NCBI RefSeq assembly: GCF_002006345.1
Contig: NZ_LZZM01000179.1
Location: forward strand, 62,001 to 126,000
Direction of reading: 5' to 3'
From: Clostridium puniceum
Lineage (GTDB): Bacteria > Bacillota > Clostridia > Clostridiales > Clostridiaceae
Length of the DNA: 64,000 nt
In this document: positions 58,994 to 64,000 of the stretch, in pieces
Layout: each line of letters begins with the position of its first letter
Numbering within the stretch: the first letter of the stretch is position 1
Program-made: the position numbers and the translations under genes
Notes under the pieces: model-generated
The model's input: only the letters and a program-made list of their open reading frames with translations
The model's database searches: none
What the model was told of the DNA's origin: nothing

Positions 58994-60133
58994 ATGGTTA
59001 CGGAGCAGTTTGTTTTTCATAATTTGGAAGAAGTAGAAAGTATTAACGAATTGAGTAAAGTTGTAAAGGCGAATTTAATTCTTATGTTTGGTTCAAAAGA
59101 ATTTATTTGTAATAAAGGAATATTTAATACAATAAAAAACAAGTATCCCTATGCACATATAATAGGATGTACAACAGCAGGAGAGATATATAAGGATCAA
59201 GTTAATGATGATACATTGACAGTTACAGCAATTCATTTTGAAAAGAGTGAAATAAAATTTTTCTGTTCAGAAATAGAGGATATAGGAAAAGATTATGAAA
59301 AAGGATTAAAAATTGCCCAATCAATTTCAATAGAAAATTTAGCACATGTCTTTCTAATAACTGAAGGAGAAAATATAAATGGTAGTAAAATTGTAGAGGG
59401 GGTGGTAAAAGGACTTCCTAAACATGTCAAAATAACAGGGGGACTAGCAGGCAATGGAAATACATTTAAAGAAACTTTTGTGATTGCTAACGATTACGCT
59501 AAGCAGAATCAAATAGTAGCGGTGGCTTTTTATGGAGATAAAATTAGAATTGGATATGGTTCGGTAGGTGGATGGGATACTTTTGGAATAGAGCGATTTG
59601 TTACTAAATCAAAAGAAAATATAGTATATGAATTAGATGGACATCCTATATTAGATTTATATAATGATTACTTAGGAGAATATGCAAAAGATCTTCCTGC
59701 TAGTGGATTGTTATTTCCTTTAAATGTAAGATCAGCAGATAATGTATATAACTACGTTAGAGCAGTTGCAGGTGTAGACAAAAAAAATAAAAGTCTTAGA
59801 TTTTTTGGAGAAGTACCACAGGGGTATTATGCAAGGCTTATGCATGCTAATTCTAATAATCTTATACATGGATCTATGAAAGCAGCAGAAAATTCTGTTA
59901 AGAGTATTAATAGTAAAAATGGGAAACTTGCAATATTAATAAGTTGTGTTGCTAGGAAAGTTGTTTTAAATCAAATGATTGATGAAGAAATTGAATCAGT
60001 AAGAAATATTTTTGGAAATGATGTAATTTTTACAGGATTTTATTCTTATGGAGAAATAGCACCTTCAAGTAAGGACAGAATAACAGAATTTCATAATCAA
60101 ACAATGACTATCACACTTATAGGGGAGGATTGA
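58994..60133 (+). CDS. FIST-domain sensor protein (NosP-like)
   Basis: 380 aa, cytosolic. FIST N domain (~20-220) contains HIIGCTTAGEIYKDQ and KITGGLAGNGNTFKET; FIST C (~225-370) contains ELDGHPILDLYNDYLGEYA and GFYSYGEIAP at the end. FIST proteins are small-ligand sensors; the NosP branch binds haem and nitric oxide and is encoded next to histidine kinases, as here. Whether this one binds haem is not provable by eye. ATG 58994 follows GGAGGGAAA; the longer frame from 58934 would overlap the previous gene. It lies 4 bp before the kinase's ATG region. Confidence 0.88.
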   Translation: MVTEQFVFHNLEEVESINELSKVVKANLILMFGSKEFICNKGIFNTIKNKYPYAHIIGCTTAGEIYKDQVNDDTLTVTAIHFEKSEIKFFCSEIEDIGKDYEKGLKIAQSISIENLAHVFLITEGENINGSKIVEGVVKGLPKHVKITGGLAGNGNTFKETFVIANDYAKQNQIVAVAFYGDKIRIGYGSVGGWDTFGIERFVTKSKENIVYELDGHPILDLYNDYLGEYAKDLPASGLLFPLNVRSADNVYNYVRAVAGVDKKNKSLRFFGEVPQGYYARLMHANSNNLIHGSMKAAENSVKSINSKNGKLAILISCVARKVVLNQMIDEEIESVRNIFGNDVIFTGFYSYGEIAPSSKDRITEFHNQTMTITLIGED

Positions 60134-60137
60134 TATT

Positions 60138-61187
60138 ATGGATGAATATCATAAACTATTAAAAAGGCAAGTGGTAAAGTATATTGGTGATGGTGAAATA
60201 CCAGAAAATTTTAAAAGTTTCCTTGAGGCTGTAAATTCTGCTTATATTGAATTTGAAAAAGATAAAACTTTATTAGAAAGAAGCCTTGATATAAGTTCAA
60301 GAGAATATAAGGAAAATATTCAAAAGATAGAAAAATTGCAAACTCAAATAATAAATCAGGAAAAAATGGCTGGGATAGGACAGCTTTCAGCTGGAATAGC
60401 TCATGAAATTAATAATCCATTAGGATTTGTAAAAAGTAATATATATACATTAAAAGGTTATAAAGATAAGATTAAAAAGCTTTTAGAATTATACTTCAGT
60501 ATTGAAGAAAAGTTAAAAAATTATGATGAGGGATTATATAAGGAAAATTTTTCAGAAGTTATTGAATGCAAAAAGAAAAATAAAATAAAATTTATTTTTG
60601 ATGACATAGATGATATTATACTGGAATCTAAAGATGGTATAAATAGAATGGAGACTATTATTAAAAGCTTACTTGGATTTGCAAGAAAAGCATCGTCTTC
60701 AGAATTTAATGAATATGATATAAATAGTAATATTAAATCAACAATTACTATCGCATATAATGAAATTAAGTATTATGCAATGGTTGAAGAAAATCTAGAG
60801 GATGTTCCAACAATAAAAGCACTTGAAGGGGAAATAAATCAAGTACTTTTGAATCTTTTGGTAAATGCGGCACATGCAATAAAATCAAAGGGAATTCAAG
60901 GTATAATTAAAATTCATACTTATTGTGACGGGGAGTATGTAAAATGCGAAATAAGTGATAATGGAATAGGAATTTCAGAGGAACAAATTAATAATATATT
61001 CAACCCTTTTTTTACTACTAAGCCAGTAGGTATTGGAACAGGGCTTGGATTGAGTATTTCTCATGACATAATAGTAAATAAACATTTAGGATCTATAGAG
61101 GTAAAGAGTGATGAAGGAGAAGGAACAACGTTTGTTATTTCATTACCTTTAGATGTAACAAAAGCTGAAAATAAATCTAATAAGTAA
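60138..61187 (+). CDS. Cytosolic sensor histidine kinase
   Basis: 349 aa, no membrane segment and no own sensor domain; residues ~1-75 are a coiled coil (NIQKIEKLQTQIINQEKMAG). The HisKA-like box is AGIAHEINNPLGFV (phospho-His), HATPase part has NLLVNAAHAI (N box), ISDNGIGIS (G1), FFTTKPVGIGTGLGLSIS (F/G2). It must get its signal from a partner; the FIST protein directly upstream is the likely one, as with NosP-associated kinases. AGGGGAGGATTGAT precedes the start. Confidence 0.92.
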   Translation: MDEYHKLLKRQVVKYIGDGEIPENFKSFLEAVNSAYIEFEKDKTLLERSLDISSREYKENIQKIEKLQTQIINQEKMAGIGQLSAGIAHEINNPLGFVKSNIYTLKGYKDKIKKLLELYFSIEEKLKNYDEGLYKENFSEVIECKKKNKIKFIFDDIDDIILESKDGINRMETIIKSLLGFARKASSSEFNEYDINSNIKSTITIAYNEIKYYAMVEENLEDVPTIKALEGEINQVLLNLLVNAAHAIKSKGIQGIIKIHTYCDGEYVKCEISDNGIGISEEQINNIFNPFFTTKPVGIGTGLGLSISHDIIVNKHLGSIEVKSDEGEGTTFVISLPLDVTKAENKSNK

Positions 61188-61212
61188 AATATTAGTTTAG
61201 GAGTGTGAGAGT

Positions 61213-62508
61213 ATGAAAATACTTGTTGTTGATGATGATAGATTTAATCTTACTGTTGCAAATAATTTTATAAAAGAGACTAGTATAGAGTACCAAGTTA
61301 CTAGCTGTAATAACCCGTTAGAAGTTAAAAAACTAATGGATGAGAATAATTTTGATATTATTCTTCTTGATATAGTAATGCCAGGAATGGATGGAATTGA
61401 TGTCTTAAAGCAACTAAGGTCAAATCCAGAATATGATAATGTTCAAATTCTTATGTTAACATCTCTTACTGATAGTAACAGCTTTAAAAAATGTTTTGAA
61501 TATGGCGCTGATGATTATATAAATAAACCAATTAAAGATGTTGAATTTTTTGCAAGATTCAAGGCTGCTGTAAAAACAAGAAATAATGCTCTAATGCTTA
61601 AGGAAATGTTTGAAAGGATAAAAAAGCAAAACAAAGATTTAAAAGAACTTAATAAAACTTTAAATGATACTCAATTTCATATGATACAAAAAGAAAAACT
61701 TGCAGCCATTGGAGAGCTTGCAGCAGGAGTAGCACATGAAATCAACAATCCTTTGGGATATATTGGGAGCAATTTGGAAGTGCTTTCAAACTTTGTATTA
61801 AGAATTCAGAGAATGATTACAGAATATAAAGAACTTGTTCAAAGGGTAATATCAAACAATAATATAATGAAGATAAATGGGATTAATGAAATAATAACAA
61901 ATTTAAAGGAATTAGAAACGAAATTAAAAGTTAACTTTGTTCTTAAAGAACTTGAAGAAATTATTAGTGATTCAAGAGATGGTGTAAATCGTGTTTCTAA
62001 AATTGTAAAGAGTCTTCAAAACTTTGCGAAGACAGGGTTTGAAGATGAAATGATTTTAAATGATTTAAATATAATTATTGACGAGGCTATCTTACTATTA
62101 AATAATGATTTGAAAAATGTTGCTAGAATAGAAAAGAAATATGGTGTAATACCGAATATACTATGCAATAGAAGTCAAATGGGACAGGTTATGCTAAGTT
62201 TAATTACAAATTCTTTGCAAGCCATAAGGAGTCAAAACAGACTAGATGGAGAGATTATTATAGAGACCTTTAAGGAAAAAGATATGGTATGTTGCAGTAT
62301 TTCTGATGATGGACCTGGTATAGAAGAGAGCGTAATTAATAAAATATTTGATCCGTTTTTTACAACCAAAGAAATTGGCAGTGCTACAGGAATTGGGTTA
62401 AGTATTTCGTATGACATAATAGTTAAAAAGTATAATGGAGAGTTTAATGTTGAAAGCATACCAGGCAAAAAGACAGTATTTACATTTAAATTTCCAATAA
62501 GAAATTAA
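61213..62508 (+). CDS. Receiver-histidine kinase hybrid
   Basis: 431 aa: receiver domain first (~1-120; ILVVDDDRFNL, phospho-Asp in ILLDIVMPGMDG, NKPIKDVEFF), a coiled coil (~125-165), then a kinase core with AGVAHEINNPLGYI, LITNSLQAI, SDDGPGIEE and FFTTKEIGSATGIGLSIS. Its kinase half is paralogous to the gene upstream. The receiver in front suggests it is phosphorylated by the first kinase and relays onward. AGGAGTGTGAGAGT precedes the ATG. Spacing of 25 bp marks one operon. Confidence 0.92.
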   Translation: MKILVVDDDRFNLTVANNFIKETSIEYQVTSCNNPLEVKKLMDENNFDIILLDIVMPGMDGIDVLKQLRSNPEYDNVQILMLTSLTDSNSFKKCFEYGADDYINKPIKDVEFFARFKAAVKTRNNALMLKEMFERIKKQNKDLKELNKTLNDTQFHMIQKEKLAAIGELAAGVAHEINNPLGYIGSNLEVLSNFVLRIQRMITEYKELVQRVISNNNIMKINGINEIITNLKELETKLKVNFVLKELEEIISDSRDGVNRVSKIVKSLQNFAKTGFEDEMILNDLNIIIDEAILLLNNDLKNVARIEKKYGVIPNILCNRSQMGQVMLSLITNSLQAIRSQNRLDGEIIIETFKEKDMVCCSISDDGPGIEESVINKIFDPFFTTKEIGSATGIGLSISYDIIVKKYNGEFNVESIPGKKTVFTFKFPIRN

Positions 62509-62527
62509 GAGGGTGATGTGGGTGAAT

Positions 62528-62761
62528 ATGGGGAAAGTTCTATTTGTAGATGATGAGGAAAATATTTTAAATGCTTTAAGACGTGGTCTTATTGATGCAG
62601 ATTATGAATATTTTTTTGTTTCGAATGGTCTAGAAGCACTTGAAATAATCAATAATAATGTAATAAATGAATATTTAAAAGTGTATAATGGTGCATTTAT
62701 AATAAAGACAATTGATTCAAGAGTGATAATTAAGATACGATTAATAAAAAGTGGAAAATAA
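62528..62761 (+). pseudogene. Response regulator with central deletion
   Basis: 78 codons. The start KVLFVDDEENILNALRRGL and NGLEALEIINNN are the first third of a receiver domain; then the frame jumps to VINEYLKVYN and KTIDSRVIIKIR. Intact relatives place IVTDMRMP and the Lys-switch between these parts, so the phospho-Asp and core strands have been deleted in frame or nearly so. It cannot work as a receiver. It follows the hybrid kinase by 19 bp and would have been the fifth member of the row. Confidence 0.65.
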
Positions 62762-62808
62762 AAAAGGATTTTTATTTAGTTAAAATATAAAAATAATAAG
62801 TGCAAAAT

Positions 62809-62865
62809 AATAGCATTAACTATGATTGATTGGTTTTATTACATCATAGTTAATGCTATTTTAAT
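62809..62865. terminator. Bidirectional terminator between the signalling row and hcp
   Basis: AATAGCATTAACTATGAT (62809-62826) pairs perfectly over 18 bp with ATCATAGTTAATGCTATT (62843-62860), with A-rich left and T-rich right flanks. Confidence 0.85.
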
Positions 62866-62894
62866 TTATCAAATAGGGTTGTCCTAATTAAATG

Positions 62895-64000
62895 TTATCC
62901 TAATATTTGTTTTAAATCCTCATCGGCAGTACTGATTGGTTTAATATTAAAATTATCAATTAAAAATTGCAATACATTAGGAGTTAAGAAAGCAGGTAAG
63001 CTTGGACCAAGATACATTCCTTTTACACCTAATGATAGTAAGGCTAATAAATCAGCTACAGCCTTTTGTTCATACCAAGAAAGTATAATTGATAAAGGTA
63101 ATTCGTTAATGTTGCAATTAAATGCATCGGCTAAAGCTAAAGCTATTCTAACTGCTGAATAAGCATCATTACATTGCCCAACATCAAGTAATCTTGGAAG
63201 ACCAGCAACTTCACCAAAGTCAATTTTATTAAAGCGATATTTTCCACAAGCTAAAGTTAAAATAATGCAATCTTTAGGAATTTTTTCGGCAAATTCTGTA
63301 TAATAATTTCTTCCAGGTTTTGCACCATCGCAGCCACCTATTAAAAAGAAGTGTTTAATGCTTCCATCTTTAACAGCATTTATTATTACATCAGCATGGC
63401 TTAAAGTTGCTTTATGACCAAAACCTACTAAGATTTCTTTTATTTCTTCATTTTCTTTAAATCCACCTAATTCTAATGATTTATTTATAATTTCAGAAAA
63501 ATCCTTATATCCATTTTGATTTTTTTCTATATGTTTAATTCCTTCGAAGCCAACAACACTTGTTGAAAAGATTCTGTCTTTGTAAGAATCTTTTGGTTTC
63601 ATTAAACAATTTGTTGTCATTAAAATACAGCCAGGTATATTATCAAATTCTTTTTGTTGATTTTGCCATGCACTACCAAAGTTACCAGCTAAGTGAGGAT
63701 ATTTATTTAACTCTGGATATCCATGTGAAGGAAGCATTTCTCCGTGAGTGTAAATATTAATTCCTTTTCCTTCTGTTTGATGTAAGAGCATTTCTAAATC
63801 TCTTAAATCATGTCCAGAAACTATTATAAATGGACCTTTTTTAATATTTACATTAACTTTTGTTGGAACTGGTGAATTGTAAACCGTGTTATTAGCAGTG
63901 TCGAGAAGTTCCATAATTTTAACACTCATATCTCCGGTTTCAATTAAAACTTTAATTAAATCTTCAAGAGTTAGGGTATCATCAGTCAGATTGGCTAAAG
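62895..64000 (-). CDS. hcp: Hybrid cluster protein (hydroxylamine reductase / NO reductase), 5' end outside window
   Basis: C-terminal ~368 residues of Hcp; the reading frame stays open to the window edge, so the internal ATG at 63929 is not the start. All C-terminal hybrid-cluster ligands are visible: His in SGHDLRD, Glu in HGEMLPS, Cys in MTTNCLM, FLIGGCDGA (persulfide Cys), LACGKYRF, DVGQCNDA, and Glu/Lys in SWYEQKAV. Hcp detoxifies NO or acts on hydroxylamine and in S-nitrosylation under nitrosative stress. The N-terminal four-Cys cluster should lie just beyond the window. It converges with the FIST/kinase row. Confidence 0.95.
   Translation of the reverse strand, partial: LANLTDDTLTLEDLIKVLIETGDMSVKIMELLDTANNTVYNSPVPTKVNVNIKKGPFIIVSGHDLRDLEMLLHQTEGKGINIYTHGEMLPSHGYPELNKYPHLAGNFGSAWQNQQKEFDNIPGCILMTTNCLMKPKDSYKDRIFSTSVVGFEGIKHIEKNQNGYKDFSEIINKSLELGGFKENEEIKEILVGFGHKATLSHADVIINAVKDGSIKHFFLIGGCDGAKPGRNYYTEFAEKIPKDCIILTLACGKYRFNKIDFGEVAGLPRLLDVGQCNDAYSAVRIALALADAFNCNINELPLSIILSWYEQKAVADLLALLSLGVKGMYLGPSLPAFLTPNVLQFLIDNFNIKPISTADEDLKQILG

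Overview
The window is strongly AT-rich, with short AT-only intergenic gaps, AGGAGG-type ribosome binding sites and Clostridium-type protein families. It reads as a chromosomal segment of a saccharolytic, anaerobic, plant-associated Clostridium (cluster I; the beijerinckii/saccharobutylicum/puniceum group is a guess). No rRNA, tRNA, CRISPR array, phage or intact insertion sequence was seen. Names rest on motif recognition by eye; no database search was run.

Sugar uptake dominates. Two paralogous beta-glucoside loci (105-5376 and 48465-54426) share the order licT antiterminator, RAT/terminator switch, PTS EIIBCA, 6-phospho-beta-glucosidase, 13-codon leader ORF, CD3324-family small gene. In the second copy the small gene is frameshifted. 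The second locus also shows a promoter with a CcpA (cre) site at its start. A third PTS (glucose type EIICBA, 32476-34602) has its own promoter, RAT-like site and terminator, and is followed by glcT.

5597-13470 holds an ABC-F ATPase, a TM1266-type regulator, a GntR regulator, the dead 5' end of an indolepyruvate:ferredoxin oxidoreductase alpha gene, a DUF1097 membrane protein, an unrecognised 266-aa protein and a chemoreceptor under a sigma-28-type promoter. 14299-17621 encodes two secreted pectate lyases (PL1 and PL9). 17708-21839 is a PadR regulator divergent from an OFA-family transporter and an FMN/FAD/Fe-S enoate-reductase-like flavoenzyme, with a perfect 30-bp palindrome between them.

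polC (22116-26465) is followed by a four-gene siroheme-dependent haem pathway (nirJ1, nirJ2, ahbA, ahbB). Next come a TetR regulator, a DUF5692 membrane protein, the glucose PTS, a serine beta-lactamase-fold hydrolase, and a decayed ABC-2 exporter whose three genes are truncated and partly fused (37095-38656). 38818-42324 holds a PrmA-like methyltransferase, GreA, and agmatine-to-putrescine enzymes (aguB, aguA). 42679-46872 is an XpaC/TelA/ABC-class-ATPase operon. A soluble PocR-domain chemoreceptor follows on the minus strand.

The last 9 kb is signalling: cheV with a second sigma-28-type promoter, an L,D-transpeptidase, then a row of receiver-HDOD, FIST (NosP-like) protein, histidine kinase, receiver-kinase hybrid and an internally deleted receiver. 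It converges on hcp, the hybrid cluster protein, cut by the window end. A FIST/kinase set facing hcp, with a haem pathway in the same segment, suggests a nitric-oxide or nitrosative-stress circuit. That link is inference.
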